A stretch of DNA of 64,000 nucleotides from Telluria mixta (GCF_029223865.1 NZ_CP119520.1:7316001-7380000); one strand, 5' to 3'. Shown: positions 1 to 9,120, counted from the stretch's first letter. Program-made: numbers and translations. The notes: generated from the letters alone by a model not told the origin.

Positions 1-128
1 TTTGCGCCTTGTACGATCGCTCACTAAGTTTTCTTTTTCGCAATGTGCGTTGGCGCACTGATGAGTTTGCTTCAGCGCATCAGTATCGGCTTCATACGGC
101 AGAGATCACTCAAGCGAAAGGACGCGAC

Positions 129-359
129 ATGAACAGCGTGGCATGGATCGGCATCATTCTCTGGGGACTTCTCCTGACGGGCTTCGGCCTCGCCAGCGCA
201 GGTCCGGCACCGCAGGCCACGACGGCCGACATGGCGGCCCAGGACGTCTTTTTCCTGATCACGGGCGGCCTGCTGACCTGCCTCATCGGCGTGCTTGGCC
301 TGATGGGCTTCATGGGCTGGGTCCCGGGCTTGCACGAGGAACAAAAAAACGCGATGTAA
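129..359 (+). CDS. Small two-helix membrane protein, unknown
   Basis: A 76-residue protein with two hydrophobic segments (about residues 5-24 and 40-63) joined by an Ala/Pro/Thr-rich loop, and a short charged tail. This fits a small inner-membrane protein. The ATG at 129 is preferred over an in-frame start 40 codons upstream because an AAAGGA ribosome site sits 8 bases before it and the upstream part has no membrane-like or conserved character. It lies just ahead of another tiny membrane protein and an OmpA-like lipoprotein, a grouping that suggests an envelope or stress role. That role is inference; I do not recognise the family. Confidence 0.6.
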   Translation: MNSVAWIGIILWGLLLTGFGLASAGPAPQATTADMAAQDVFFLITGGLLTCLIGVLGLMGFMGWVPGLHEEQKNAM

Positions 360-446
360 TGTACGGCATCGTACGGAATGTAAAGCTTGTTAGTTCGATA
401 CTGGATTCACGGCACAGCAACGCCGGTCAACCATGAGGACACTATC

Positions 447-593
447 ATGCTCTACACAATTGCCGTCATTCTCATCATTCTGTGGCTGCTCGGTCTGGTA
501 ACTTCCTACACCGTCGGCGGTTTCATCCATATCCTGCTGGTCGTCGCCGTCATCATGATCCTGGTGCGCCTGATCAGTGGCCGAGGCATATAG
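447..593 (+). CDS. lmo0937-family small membrane protein
   Basis: A 48-residue protein that is almost entirely hydrophobic: two membrane segments (about 3-19 and 24-43) around the turn TSYTVGGFIH. It ends in a basic RLISGRGI tail. The pattern matches the lmo0937/DUF5670 family of tiny membrane proteins, which is widespread, often stress-linked and without a known biochemical role. The start at 447 follows a TGAGGAC ribosome site; an upstream in-frame start would add an unlikely polar leader. About 90 bases separate it from the preceding gene and 130 from the OmpA-like gene. Confidence 0.75.
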   Translation: MLYTIAVILIILWLLGLVTSYTVGGFIHILLVVAVIMILVRLISGRGI

Positions 594-723
594 CAGTATC
601 ATAGCGGCACGCAACGTCGTGCCGAACCGCAGTGAACTGCGGACCTGACCGATCCGTTTCGCGGTCGTGCCCTCTGCTGCGGGTGCGACTACGAAACGGA
701 TATTTTTTTGCAAGGAGACCACC

Positions 724-1395
724 ATGAAAACAACCCTGATCCGTTCCACCCTGTGCGCCACCGCCTTCGCCGTGGCCGCCACCGGCTGCGCCGACATGAG
801 CCAGACCCAGCGCGGTACCGCCACCGGCGCCGGCGTCGGTGCCGGTCTCGGCGCGATTCTCGGCGCCTCGACGGGCGGCGGCGGTTCCGGCCGGGCCACC
901 CGCGGCGCGGTGCTGGGCGCGGCAGCGGGCGCCGTCGTCGGCAACGTCTGGTCGCGCCATATGGAACAGCAGCGCCAGCAGATGGAACAGGCCACGCGCG
1001 GCACCGGCGTGCAGGTCTCGCAGACGTCCGACAACCGCCTGAAACTCGAGATCCCGAGCGACGTGTCGTTCGACACGAACCGCTCCGACATCAAGTCGAA
1101 CTTCCGCCCGATCCTCGACCGTTTCGCGCAGACGCTGAACGAGAACCCGGCGACCAACGTGACCATCATCGGCCACACGGACAACACGGGCAGCGACCAG
1201 ATCAACCAGCCGCTGTCGCTGGACCGCGCCGCGCACACGCGCGACTATCTGACGGCGCGCGGCATCAATCCGGCCCGCATCACGGTCGAAGGCCGCGCCG
1301 CGCGCGAACCGATCGCCAACAACGACGATCCGGCCGGCCGCGCGCGCAACCGCCGCGTCGAGATTTACGTGAGCGAACCGGCCCGGCAAGGCTGA
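724..1395 (+). CDS. OmpA-family lipoprotein with glycine-zipper segment
   Basis: A 223-residue protein. It starts with a lipoprotein signal peptide (lipobox AATGC, modified Cys at 22), followed by a Gly/Ala-rich glycine-zipper segment (about 33-80) and a C-terminal OmpA/MotB peptidoglycan-binding domain (about 105-220). That domain carries the motifs GHTDNTG and ARNRRVEI. Proteins of this type (YiaD-like) are anchored in the outer membrane and bind the peptidoglycan layer. The ATG at 724 follows CAAGGAGACC; an upstream in-frame ATG at 667 would break the signal peptide. It is transcribed alone or as the last gene of the small envelope group. Confidence 0.9.
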   Translation: MKTTLIRSTLCATAFAVAATGCADMSQTQRGTATGAGVGAGLGAILGASTGGGGSGRATRGAVLGAAAGAVVGNVWSRHMEQQRQQMEQATRGTGVQVSQTSDNRLKLEIPSDVSFDTNRSDIKSNFRPILDRFAQTLNENPATNVTIIGHTDNTGSDQINQPLSLDRAAHTRDYLTARGINPARITVEGRAAREPIANNDDPAGRARNRRVEIYVSEPARQG

Positions 1396-1472
1396 TCCCG
1401 ACGGCGCGCCGATGCGCGCCCATTCCCACGCGCACGGTGTATCCTCGGGCAAGGCCAACCACAGGAGATGCC

Positions 1473-2069
1473 ATGACCCGCGACACCGTGCGCATCGTCC
1501 GCGAGGAGATCCTCTCGGACCATTATCTGCCCCTCAAGAACGTCACCTACGCCCAGCGGCGCCAGGACGGCGAGCTGCAGGTCCAGTCGCGCGAAGTCTA
1601 CGACTGCGCGGACGGCGCCGCCGTTCTGCTGTACAACCGCGCCCACCGGTCGGTGGTGCTGACACGCCAGTTCCGCCTCGGCGCCCGCCTCGCCGGCCAC
1701 GATGGCTACCTGCTCGAAGCGGCGGCCGGCATGCTGGACGGCGCCGACCCGGCCGAACGCGCGAAAGCCGAAGCGCGCGAAGAAACCGGCTACGCCATCG
1801 AGCATGTGCAGCCCGCGCTGCAGCTGTACGTCAGCCCGGGTTCGACGACGGAACGCATCCATCTGTTCGTCGCGGAGTATGATCGCGCGCGGCGCTGCGA
1901 CGACGGCGGCGGCAACGCCGGGGAAGGCGAAGACATCGAGGTCGTCGAACTGGATTTCGACGACGCCCTCGCGATGGTCGAGACGGGCGACATCGTCGAT
2001 GCCAAGACGGTCCTGCTGCTCATGTACCTGGAGCGCAAGGTACTGGGGCGGCACGGCGAAGCATCCTGA
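1473..2069 (+). CDS. Nudix hydrolase, NudK/ADP-ribose pyrophosphatase-like
   Basis: A 198-residue Nudix protein. The Nudix-box region runs from the AAAGMLDG loop to AREETGY, with the acidic residues that bind Mg2+. The spacing is one residue shorter than the textbook box and, from memory, matches the GDP-mannose pyrophosphatase NudK type. Family members cleave nucleoside diphosphate sugars or ADP-ribose to the nucleoside monophosphate and a phosphorylated partner; the substrate cannot be read from the sequence. ATG at 1473 has an ACAGGAGATG ribosome site. It stands 77 bases after the OmpA-like gene and 21 bases before a secreted DUF3617 protein. Confidence 0.85.
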   Translation: MTRDTVRIVREEILSDHYLPLKNVTYAQRRQDGELQVQSREVYDCADGAAVLLYNRAHRSVVLTRQFRLGARLAGHDGYLLEAAAGMLDGADPAERAKAEAREETGYAIEHVQPALQLYVSPGSTTERIHLFVAEYDRARRCDDGGGNAGEGEDIEVVELDFDDALAMVETGDIVDAKTVLLLMYLERKVLGRHGEAS

Positions 2070-2090
2070 TTTTGAAAGGAAGACATAACG

Positions 2091-2651
2091 ATGAACAAAT
2101 CCATTGCATCCGCGCTCCTGCTCGCGTGCGCGTGCGCTGCGCTCCCGGCCGGCGCCCAGACGCTGAAACCCGGCCTGTGGTCGTTGTCGAACACGATGAC
2201 GTCGAGCGACCCGCAAGTGTCGCAGGCGATGTCCGCCGTGCAGCAGCACATGGCTAACATGTCGCCCGAGCAGCGTCAGCAGATGCAGAAGATCATGCAG
2301 CAGAACGGCGTACAGCTCGACGTCGGGACGAACGGCGCCCTGCAGACCAAGCTGTGCATGACGCGCGAGATGGCGGAGCGCAAGGAATTCCCCGTCCAGC
2401 AAGGCGATTGCAAGCAGTCGTTCACGCAGCAATCGGCGACCCGCGGCCACATCGCGTTCACCTGCACGAAGCCGAAGGTGAGCGGCGAAGGCGACCTGGT
2501 TGCCGACAACGACACGAGCTACCGCGCCAGCATGAAGATCCGGAGCGAAGAACAGGGGCGCAACCAGACTGTGGACATGGATGTCACCGGCAAGTGGCTG
2601 TCGGCCGATTGCGGCACCATCCGTCCGATCCCCATCCCGCGAGCAAAGTAG
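2091..2651 (+). CDS. DUF3617 family secreted protein
   Basis: A 186-residue protein with a cleavable Sec signal peptide (cut near residue 20, LPAGAQ). The mature part has the DUF3617 pattern: an early LKPGLWSL, a Met/Gln-rich stretch, a CMT, two further conserved cysteines (in GDCKQS and FTCTKP) that could form disulfides, and a C-terminal ADCG. The family is common in Burkholderiales periplasm and has no assigned function. Start is supported by GGAAGACATAACG. It closes a two-gene unit with the Nudix hydrolase and ends just before a strong terminator. Confidence 0.85.
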   Translation: MNKSIASALLLACACAALPAGAQTLKPGLWSLSNTMTSSDPQVSQAMSAVQQHMANMSPEQRQQMQKIMQQNGVQLDVGTNGALQTKLCMTREMAERKEFPVQQGDCKQSFTQQSATRGHIAFTCTKPKVSGEGDLVADNDTSYRASMKIRSEEQGRNQTVDMDVTGKWLSADCGTIRPIPIPRAK

Positions 2652-2678
2652 CAGCGCTTGACCCCACCGGGATTGTCG

Positions 2679-2706
2679 AGCCAGGCCGCGTGCCTGGCTT
2701 TTTTTT
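2679..2706 (+). terminator. Rho-independent terminator
   Basis: Perfect 8-bp stem AGCCAGGC / GCCTGGCT with a 5-base loop, followed by a run of eight T. It ends the DUF3617 transcript and lies just before the stop of the convergent aminotransferase gene. Confidence 0.9.
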
Positions 2707-2716
2707 CGTCAGTCGC

Positions 2717-3553
2717 TCAGGTGGTCTCGGTGAAGGCGAGATAGAGGTCGCGCGCCTGTTTCGCGACCGGGCCGGCAGGCAGTTCGCGCGATTCGTAGCG
2801 CGTGCACGGTGCGACCTTGCCGTAGTTGCCGGTGTTGAAGATTTCGCGGGCCGTGTCGAGTTCTTCCGGCTTCACCGTGCGCTCGACGACCTTCACGCCG
2901 GCATCAAGCAGCAGCGCAATCACGCGGGCGCGGGTGATGCCGGCCAGGAAGGTGCCGTTCAGCGCGGGCGTGACGACTTCGCCGTCGCTCGTGACGAGGA
3001 ACAGGTTTGACGTCGCGAACTCGGCCACGTTCCCGGCCGCGTCCAGCAGGACGGCGTTGTCGAACCCGCGTGCCTTTGCCTCGCGCAGCGCCCTGGCCGT
3101 GTTGGCGTACAGTGCGGACGCCTTGGCATCCGTCGGCGCCATCGTCGGCTCGGGACGGCGCAGCGCCGACAGACAGGCCGAGAAGCCGGAGAATGGCGGC
3201 AGCGGCGCGTCGAACAGGGTCAGCGCGAACGCGGCCGCTTCCGGCGTCGGGATCAGGAAACCTTCCGAAGCGAACACAAGGGGACGAATGTACAGCTCCG
3301 CGTCGGCCGGAAAGCGCGCGACGCCTTCACGCACGAGCGCTTCCATTTCATCCACGTTCAACGGGCACTGCAGACCCAGCTTGTCTGCCGATGCGATCAC
3401 GCGCTCCAGGTGCGGACGCAGGTCCGGCAGATGGCCGCGCAGCGCCCGCGCGCCGTCGAAGACGGACGAACCCAGCCAGACGCTATGGTCCATGGCGCCG
3501 AACAACGGCGTATTCCCTTCGGCCCATTGGCCGTTATAGTAAGTCAGGTACAT
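2717..3553 (-). CDS. Aminotransferase class IV (branched-chain/D-amino acid type)
   Basis: A 278-residue PLP enzyme of fold type IV. The N-terminus TYYNGQWAEG and FDGARA, the Lys in KASALYANTARA (predicted Schiff-base lysine), the LLDAAGNVAEFATSN segment and the C-terminal FNTGNYGKVAP are the family marks. Members transfer amino groups between branched-chain or D-amino acids and 2-oxo acids, or act as aminodeoxychorismate lyases. EFATSN replaces the EGSGSN usual in IlvE, so the exact substrate is open. The ATG at 3553 is chosen because GGGGAAGAG precedes it; a start 7 codons upstream has no such site. It is a single gene facing the DUF3617 unit. Confidence 0.85.
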   Translation of the reverse strand: MYLTYYNGQWAEGNTPLFGAMDHSVWLGSSVFDGARALRGHLPDLRPHLERVIASADKLGLQCPLNVDEMEALVREGVARFPADAELYIRPLVFASEGFLIPTPEAAAFALTLFDAPLPPFSGFSACLSALRRPEPTMAPTDAKASALYANTARALREAKARGFDNAVLLDAAGNVAEFATSNLFLVTSDGEVVTPALNGTFLAGITRARVIALLLDAGVKVVERTVKPEELDTAREIFNTGNYGKVAPCTRYESRELPAGPVAKQARDLYLAFTETT

Positions 3554-3677
3554 GCTCTTCCCCAGTGATGACATAACCCATCAAGTGTAACGCAGGCCTG
3601 CCCGCTCGGTTCGTCAGCGTACAGTGACCGCCGGGTATCCACGCATACACTGTCCTTTCCAAGCTGCGAATATCCCC

Positions 3678-5813
3678 ATGCTCTCGATCCTCGAACTTCT
3701 TGACCCGGACAGCGACCGCATCGACCTGCTGGTCGACCTGGTCGACCGGTTGCGTCCGCGCCGCGCAAGCGACCACGACTACGCGCGCGCCCAGGTGCGC
3801 ACGCTGACCCAGCTGCTGAAGGGTCATCCCGGCCAGGCCTGGACGCTGCGCCGCTACCTGACCCGCCTGCTCGAAACGCGCCGCCACACGAGCCTGTATT
3901 CCGATGTCGGCATCCTGTCGAACGACGGCTTTTTTACGGAACTCAAGAAGCGCATCGCCTACCGCATCCTGCCGCCCGCTCTGGACGACCTGTACCTGTC
4001 CGACACGCTCGACCGCGTGCTGTGCCGCGAGGACGATTACCAGTGGATCCGCGCCGTGCCGAACGCAGACTGGCTTGAATTGTTCGACGTGGTCGCGAAC
4101 GCCGCGCCGCCAGAGGATGCAGCCGACGAATCCGCCGAGTCCTCGCGTGCGCGCAAGGTTGTGCTGGCGGGCCTGCTGGATGCGATCCGGACCCTGTCGT
4201 GCCGCGTCTGCGCGCTGGGCCTGGAACCGCGTCTGATCCACGCGCACATGGAAATCGAGGAAGTCGACTCGCCCTTCCTCATGCAGAACATCGAGGCGAA
4301 CAAATACCTCGACGACTACGGCCGCCTGATGGCCGGCGAGGTCGACACGATGGAAGATGCGCGCCATCTGCTCGTCATGCTCGACCAGTGCGAAGACGTG
4401 GTGTTGAAGATCCGCCGCGGCGCCCTCGCCTCCGGCACGAGCGTCGCGCTCACCTATCTGCTGGTGGCACTGACGCAGAGCATCGACCGCCTGAGAAAGC
4501 TGCTGTTCCTCGTCGACACGAGCGGCGAGCTGCCGTCCGCACCGACCGTGGACGTGGAGACGCTCGCGAACGAGGCGACGCCGCCGACCGAACCGCCGAC
4601 GAGCCTGCGCCGCGCGGCGGCCGTCGACCTCGCGCAGGAACTCGCGGAAGCGCACAACACCAAGTACGAGGTGCGCGGCCTGCTGCGCGACAACATCGAC
4701 CTGCTGGCCCGCAACGTGACGGAAAACGCGAGCCGCACGGGCGAGCACTACATCGCCGAACGGCGCGCGGACCTGCGCGGCATGTTCGCGTCGTCGGCCG
4801 GGGCCGGCATCATCATCGGCGTCATGGCGCTCATCAAGATCCTGATCTCGTACCAGCACCGCGCCCCGCTGATCGAAGCCCTGCTCTACAGCCTCAACTA
4901 CGCGGCCGGCTTCATGCTCGTGCATGTGCTGCATTTTACGATCGCGACCAAGCAGCCGGCGATGACGGCCGCGCGCATCGCCTCCGCCCTGCACGACACC
5001 GCGCAGCGCGGCGGCGGCCGACCGGGCTCGAGCCGGCGCCAGGTCGATGTGGACAGCATGGCGGCCCTGGTGAATAAAGTGTTCCGGACGCAGATCGTCG
5101 CCGTGCTCGGCAACCTCGCGACCGTGATCCCGGTCGCGTGGGCGATCGCCCTCGCCTGGTACTGGATCTTCGGCACGCATCTCGTGAACCCGGTCAAGGC
5201 CGAACACCTGATCGAAGACAGCCACCCGTGGCATTCGCTCGCGCTGCTGCATGCGGCGATCGCGGGCGTGTGGCTGTTCGTGTCGGGGCTCGTGTCCGGC
5301 TACTACGACAACAAGGCCATGTACACGCGCATGGGCCAGCGCGTGCAGCAGCTGCGCTGGCTGCGCCGGCTGCTCGGCGAGGCGCGGCGCGCCCGCTTCG
5401 CCCGCTACGTCGAGGACAACCTCGGCGGCCTGATGGGCAACTTCGTGTTCGGCGTGCTGATGGGGATCACGGGCACCGTCGGCTACCTCCTCGGCCTGCC
5501 GCTCGATGTGCGCCACGTGACCTTTTCGTCCGCGAATTTCGCCATCGGCTTCGTCGGCCTCGGCCAGCAGCTCGACCCGGACACGATCGCCATTACGTTC
5601 CTCGGCATCGCCCTCATCGGCATGGTCAACTTGCTGGTGAGCTTCGGCCTCGCGCTGTGGGTGGCGCTGCGGGCGCGCAAGGTGCGTTTCCGTCATGGCT
5701 TCCTCCTGCTGCGCGCGCTGGGCCGCCGCCTGCGCGCGGCGCCGCTCGACTTTTTCATCGGACCGCGCGACCTCGACGAGGCCGCGGTTGCCAACCCGAG
5801 AGGTTTCAAATGA
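3678..5813 (+). CDS. SpecificRecomb-family integral membrane protein
   Basis: A 711-residue protein of the family databases call site-specific recombinase (Pfam SpecificRecomb, Gcr-like). The name is doubtful: no recombinase catalytic motif is visible. The N-terminal 370 residues are soluble and helical. The rest has about six or seven membrane helices, for example near residues 375-400, 410-430, 475-495, 525-545, 590-615 and 640-670. ATG at 3678 lacks a good ribosome site; a GTG at 3624 is an alternative. The stop overlaps the next ATG (ATGA), so it is translationally coupled to the phospholipase D-like gene. An envelope or lipid role is my inference. Confidence 0.8.
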   Translation: MLSILELLDPDSDRIDLLVDLVDRLRPRRASDHDYARAQVRTLTQLLKGHPGQAWTLRRYLTRLLETRRHTSLYSDVGILSNDGFFTELKKRIAYRILPPALDDLYLSDTLDRVLCREDDYQWIRAVPNADWLELFDVVANAAPPEDAADESAESSRARKVVLAGLLDAIRTLSCRVCALGLEPRLIHAHMEIEEVDSPFLMQNIEANKYLDDYGRLMAGEVDTMEDARHLLVMLDQCEDVVLKIRRGALASGTSVALTYLLVALTQSIDRLRKLLFLVDTSGELPSAPTVDVETLANEATPPTEPPTSLRRAAAVDLAQELAEAHNTKYEVRGLLRDNIDLLARNVTENASRTGEHYIAERRADLRGMFASSAGAGIIIGVMALIKILISYQHRAPLIEALLYSLNYAAGFMLVHVLHFTIATKQPAMTAARIASALHDTAQRGGGRPGSSRRQVDVDSMAALVNKVFRTQIVAVLGNLATVIPVAWAIALAWYWIFGTHLVNPVKAEHLIEDSHPWHSLALLHAAIAGVWLFVSGLVSGYYDNKAMYTRMGQRVQQLRWLRRLLGEARRARFARYVEDNLGGLMGNFVFGVLMGITGTVGYLLGLPLDVRHVTFSSANFAIGFVGLGQQLDPDTIAITFLGIALIGMVNLLVSFGLALWVALRARKVRFRHGFLLLRALGRRLRAAPLDFFIGPRDLDEAAVANPRGFK

Positions 5814-7213
5814 GATTCCGACAGCGCTTTGCACGTTATTGCTCCCCGTTCGCCTGGCTGCTGGCCCTGTGCCTCAGTTGCGGCGTCGTCGCGTGCAAGT
5901 CGCTGCCGGATGTCGAACCCGAAGCGCCCGCGAAGGCTGTGCCCACGATCGCGACGACGAAGGGGGCCCTGCCGCCGAAGCAGGCATCCGCCCTCGCCGC
6001 GCGGCGCTGGGCCAATGCGAGCGGCAACCTGAAGGCCTTGGCGGCGCTGGAAGAACAGGCGACGGGCGTGCCCCTCATCGCGGGCAACAAGGTCACGCTG
6101 CTGTTCGACGGCCCCGCGACGATGCGCGAAATGATGGCCGCCGCGCGCGCCGCCACCAGTTCCATCAATCTCGAAACCTATATCTTCGACCAGGACCCCG
6201 TCGGGATCGAATTCGCCGACCTGCTGATCGAGAAGCAGCGCCAGGGTGTGGTCGTAAACGTGATGGTCGACGCCGTCGGCGCCCTTGCGACGCCGGCCGC
6301 CTTTTTTGATCGCATGCGCCAGGCCGGTATCCGCGTGCTGGTCTTCAACCCGGTCAATCCCGCCAAGGCGCGCGGCAAGTGGGAGCTGAACAACCGCAAC
6401 CACCGCAAGCTGATGGTCGTCGACGGCAAGGTCGCGTTCACGGGCGGCATCAACATCAGCAGCACGTATGCGAACAGCTCGCTGTTCCGCTCGCGCCAGA
6501 AGCCGGGCCAGGTCGACGGCGACAAGGTCGGCTGGCGCGATACCCACGTCAAGATCGAAGGCCCGGCCGTCGCGCCGCTGCAGTGGTCGTTCGTGAACCT
6601 GTGGGTGCAGCAGGAAGGCGGCGAGCTGCCGCAGGCCGAATATTTTCCGACGCTGACGCCGGCCGGCGACAAGATCATCCGCGTGCTCGCGTCCGACCCG
6701 GACCACGAGTCGGACATCTACAAGGCCCTCGTCATCGCGATTAGCGAGGCGAAGAAATCGATCCACATCACGTCGGCCTATTTCGTGCCCGACCAGCAGA
6801 TCGTCGACGCGCTCATCGCCGCGGCGAAACGCGGCGTGGACGTGCGGCTCGTGCTGCCGGGCGTGTCGGACCACAGCCTGATCCGCTACGCCGGCCAGGG
6901 CTTCTACGACCAGTTGCTGGCCGGTGGCGTGCGTATCTTCGAGCTGCAGATCGCCGTGCTGCACGCAAAGACGGCAGTGATCGACGGCGTCTGGTCGACG
7001 ATCGGCTCGGCCAACATCGACCGGCGCAGCTTCATCCACAACTACGAGTTGAACGTGGTCGTCATCGACCCCGCGTTCGGCGCGGCGATGGAGAGCGCGT
7101 TCAACGAGGATCTGCGCGACTCGAAGGAGGTCACGCTGGAGCGGTGGCGGCACCGGCCGTGGTCCGACCGGATCAAGGAGTGGATGGCGCGGCTTGGGGA
7201 GTACTGGATCTGA
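5810..7213 (+). CDS. Phospholipase D-like protein, cardiolipin synthase type
   Basis: A 467-residue protein with two PLD (HKD) motifs: NHRKLMVVDG (H198, K200, D205) and HAKTAVIDG (H385, K387, D392), each followed by a GG or GSAN turn. These make up the active site that exchanges phosphatidyl groups; cardiolipin synthases use two phosphatidylglycerols, or PG with PE. The N-terminus (residues 1-29, ending VVAC) looks like a lipoprotein signal rather than the two helices of ClsA, so it is closer to ClsB/ClsC or YmdC-type enzymes on the periplasmic side. It overlaps the preceding membrane-protein stop by four bases. Confidence 0.88.
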   Translation: MRFRQRFARYCSPFAWLLALCLSCGVVACKSLPDVEPEAPAKAVPTIATTKGALPPKQASALAARRWANASGNLKALAALEEQATGVPLIAGNKVTLLFDGPATMREMMAAARAATSSINLETYIFDQDPVGIEFADLLIEKQRQGVVVNVMVDAVGALATPAAFFDRMRQAGIRVLVFNPVNPAKARGKWELNNRNHRKLMVVDGKVAFTGGINISSTYANSSLFRSRQKPGQVDGDKVGWRDTHVKIEGPAVAPLQWSFVNLWVQQEGGELPQAEYFPTLTPAGDKIIRVLASDPDHESDIYKALVIAISEAKKSIHITSAYFVPDQQIVDALIAAAKRGVDVRLVLPGVSDHSLIRYAGQGFYDQLLAGGVRIFELQIAVLHAKTAVIDGVWSTIGSANIDRRSFIHNYELNVVVIDPAFGAAMESAFNEDLRDSKEVTLERWRHRPWSDRIKEWMARLGEYWI

Positions 7214-7224
7214 CGAACACCGTC

Positions 7225-7341
7225 GTTCCCGCAAAGGCGGGAACCCATACTGAGTTTCCGAAGTCGGACTCGAGTCCCACCTCGACGCTTCCGAAGTACG
7301 GAATTCTGCAGCTCAGCATGGTTCCCCGCTTTCGCGGGGAC
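7225..7341 (+). repeat. REP-like inverted repeat pair
   Basis: Two short palindromes flank a spacer in the 139-base gap between convergent genes: GTTCCCGC-AAAG-GCGGGAAC (7225-7244) and GTTCCCCGC-TTT-CGCGGGGAC (7321-7341). Similar units occur at 37136-37207. They look like a REP doublet (BIME-like), placed at the 3' ends of genes where they may also act as terminators or mRNA stabilisers. Confidence 0.7.
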
Positions 7342-7352
7342 GACGCAGAGCG

Positions 7353-8189
7353 TCAGATCCCGGCCGCCATCATCCCATCCGGCACTTCCGTCCAGACGTT
7401 TCCGCTGCGCATGAACTTCTCCGTGTTCAGCACCTGGAACTGGTTGTGCACGCTGTCCCAGCCATAGCGGTCGACCTCGATGCGCTGGGGCTCGATGCGG
7501 ATCACGTTGAACGAATTCACTTCGCCCCGCCCGCGCGTGGACGTCGCCGTGCCGGCCTGCACGACGAGCGCGGCGTATTCGCTGATCTTGTAGCGCGCCT
7601 GCGTGTTGCCCGCGTGGCTCATGTGCAGGTGGCCCGCCATCAACAGGTCGATGCCCAGTTCGGCGAACACGTCCATCGCCATGTTCGCGCGGTCGACGAG
7701 GTCGTCCTCTTCCGCCCCTTTCGGCAGGTCGAACGGGTGGTGCGTGACGACGACGCGCGTAACCTCCTTCGGCAGCCCGGACAGGGTCGCGCGGATCTTT
7801 TCCACTTGCTCCTTGTTGACGCGTCCGTCCTTGAACGTGAGCGAGCGAGCCGTGTTCACGCCCAGCACGGCGATCTCGTCGTCGATGTAGACGGGGTCGA
7901 GGTCGTTTGTGATGTAGCGCTTGTAGCGGTCGAGCGGCAGCAGGAAGCGGCGGAACACGTTGTACAGCGAAATGTCGTGGTTGCCCGGCACGATGATCTG
8001 CGGGCCCGGCAACGTGTCGAGCCAGGCCTTCGCTTCCTCGAACTGCTCGCTCTTGGCGCGCTGGGTCAGGTCGCCGGAGACGACGACGACGTTGGGCGCC
8101 AGCTTGTGGACCAGTTCGCGCAGCGGGTCGAGCAGCATGGCGTCGACACGGCCGAAGTGCAGGTCGGACAGGTGGACGAGTGTGCGCAT
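7353..8189 (-). CDS. Metallophosphoesterase (calcineurin-like)
   Basis: A 278-residue calcineurin-like phosphoesterase with all five metal-binding blocks: LSDLHFG (D9, H11), SGDLTQ, PGNHD, THHPFD and AGHLHMSH. Such enzymes use a two-metal centre to hydrolyse phosphomonoesters or diesters (UDP-diacylglucosamine, cyclic nucleotides and others); the substrate is not evident. ATG at 8189 has an AAAGGGGAA ribosome site and leaves a 16-base gap to the upstream kinase-like gene. An in-frame start 12 codons upstream would overlap that gene. It is the last gene of the PAP2, lipid kinase, phosphoesterase operon, so a lipid or phosphate role is plausible. Confidence 0.88.
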   Translation of the reverse strand: MRTLVHLSDLHFGRVDAMLLDPLRELVHKLAPNVVVVSGDLTQRAKSEQFEEAKAWLDTLPGPQIIVPGNHDISLYNVFRRFLLPLDRYKRYITNDLDPVYIDDEIAVLGVNTARSLTFKDGRVNKEQVEKIRATLSGLPKEVTRVVVTHHPFDLPKGAEEDDLVDRANMAMDVFAELGIDLLMAGHLHMSHAGNTQARYKISEYAALVVQAGTATSTRGRGEVNSFNVIRIEPQRIEVDRYGWDSVHNQFQVLNTEKFMRSGNVWTEVPDGMMAAGI

Positions 8190-8205
8190 GGGGTTCCCCT
8201 TTCCG

Positions 8206-9120
8206 TTATGGTTGATTGACGTCATTCTCTACCGGCGGCACGAGTACCGTCAGTGCGCCAGGCCGCATCCGGTAGCGTAACGGCGGGTGCATCTCCGTCA
8301 CTTCGCCATCGGTCGCCACGAGCAGGTGGTGGCGGTGCGTGTCGATGTCGAACGCCGGCGCCGTCAGCACGTCGAAGTCGCGCTCCTGCCCGAGGCGGCC
8401 GACCAGCGCATCGAACGCGAAGCGCAGCAGGCCCAGGCGCGTCGGATGCTGCGCCACGTACAGGCTCAGCACGCCTTCGTCGAGGCGCGCCCGCTCGCCG
8501 ATCGCCAGGCCCTGCATCGTGTAGGCATTGTTGCCGATAAAGACGAACGGCGTACGCCGCGCGAGCCGCTCGCCGTTGACGGTGAGGCGCATCGACAGGA
8601 ACGGATAGCGCCGCAGCGCCGCGAGCGCGGCCCAGGCGGCGGCCGGCCATTTGCCGCGGCCGAGGCGGCGCTGCTGCTTTTCGCGGTCGCGCACGATGTC
8701 CGGGTACAGGCCGAGGCTGCTATTGTTCAAGAAGATGCGGCCGTTCACCTCGCCCACGTCGACGTTCACGGGCCTTCCCGTCGCGAGGTTGCGCACGGCC
8801 GCGCCGAGGTCGAGCGGAATGCCGAGGTCCTTGGCGAAGTGATTGAGCGTGCCCAGCGGCAGTACGCCGAACGGCACGCCGCTGTCGACCATCACGGACG
8901 CCACGGCATTGATCGTGCCGTCGCCGCCGCCGGCTACGACAAGGCGTGCGCCCTGCGCCAGCGCGCTCCTGGCTGCGCTGATCATCCGGTCGCCGCCGTC
9001 TGCCCGCACGAGCTCCGCGTCCAGGCCTGCGTCGGTTAGTTGCGTTTGCAGCGCATCGCACGCGGCTTCGTCGTGCCCGGTACCGGCGCCCGCGTTGACG
9101 ATCACGGTCACGGGCTTCAC
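8206..9120 (-). CDS. Diacylglycerol/lipid kinase family protein (YegS-like)
   Basis: A 304-residue protein with the DAGK catalytic-domain signature: VNAGAG near the N-terminus, GGGDGTINAVAS in the nucleotide-binding loop, LPLGTLNHFAKDLGIP, and a C-terminal beta-sandwich with NNSSLGLYP and TDGEV. Members phosphorylate diacylglycerol, sphingoid or undecaprenyl lipids with ATP at the membrane. The predicted start is a GTG at 9120 that overlaps the PAP2 stop (GTGA), giving translational coupling; further upstream the frame runs antisense-like through the PAP2 gene. Pairing a lipid kinase with a lipid phosphatase suggests a phospholipid or undecaprenyl phosphate cycle (inference). Confidence 0.88.
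   Translation of the reverse strand: MKPVTVIVNAGAGTGHDEAACDALQTQLTDAGLDAELVRADGGDRMISAARSALAQGARLVVAGGGDGTINAVASVMVDSGVPFGVLPLGTLNHFAKDLGIPLDLGAAVRNLATGRPVNVDVGEVNGRIFLNNSSLGLYPDIVRDREKQQRRLGRGKWPAAAWAALAALRRYPFLSMRLTVNGERLARRTPFVFIGNNAYTMQGLAIGERARLDEGVLSLYVAQHPTRLGLLRFAFDALVGRLGQERDFDVLTAPAFDIDTHRHHLLVATDGEVTEMHPPLRYRMRPGALTVLVPPVENDVNQP

Noticed and set aside
3534..5834. Long minus-strand open frame of 766 codons
   Set aside because: It lies fully antisense to the SpecificRecomb-family membrane protein. Its translation is His/Arg/Asp-rich without domain, and it arises from the high GC third-position bias.
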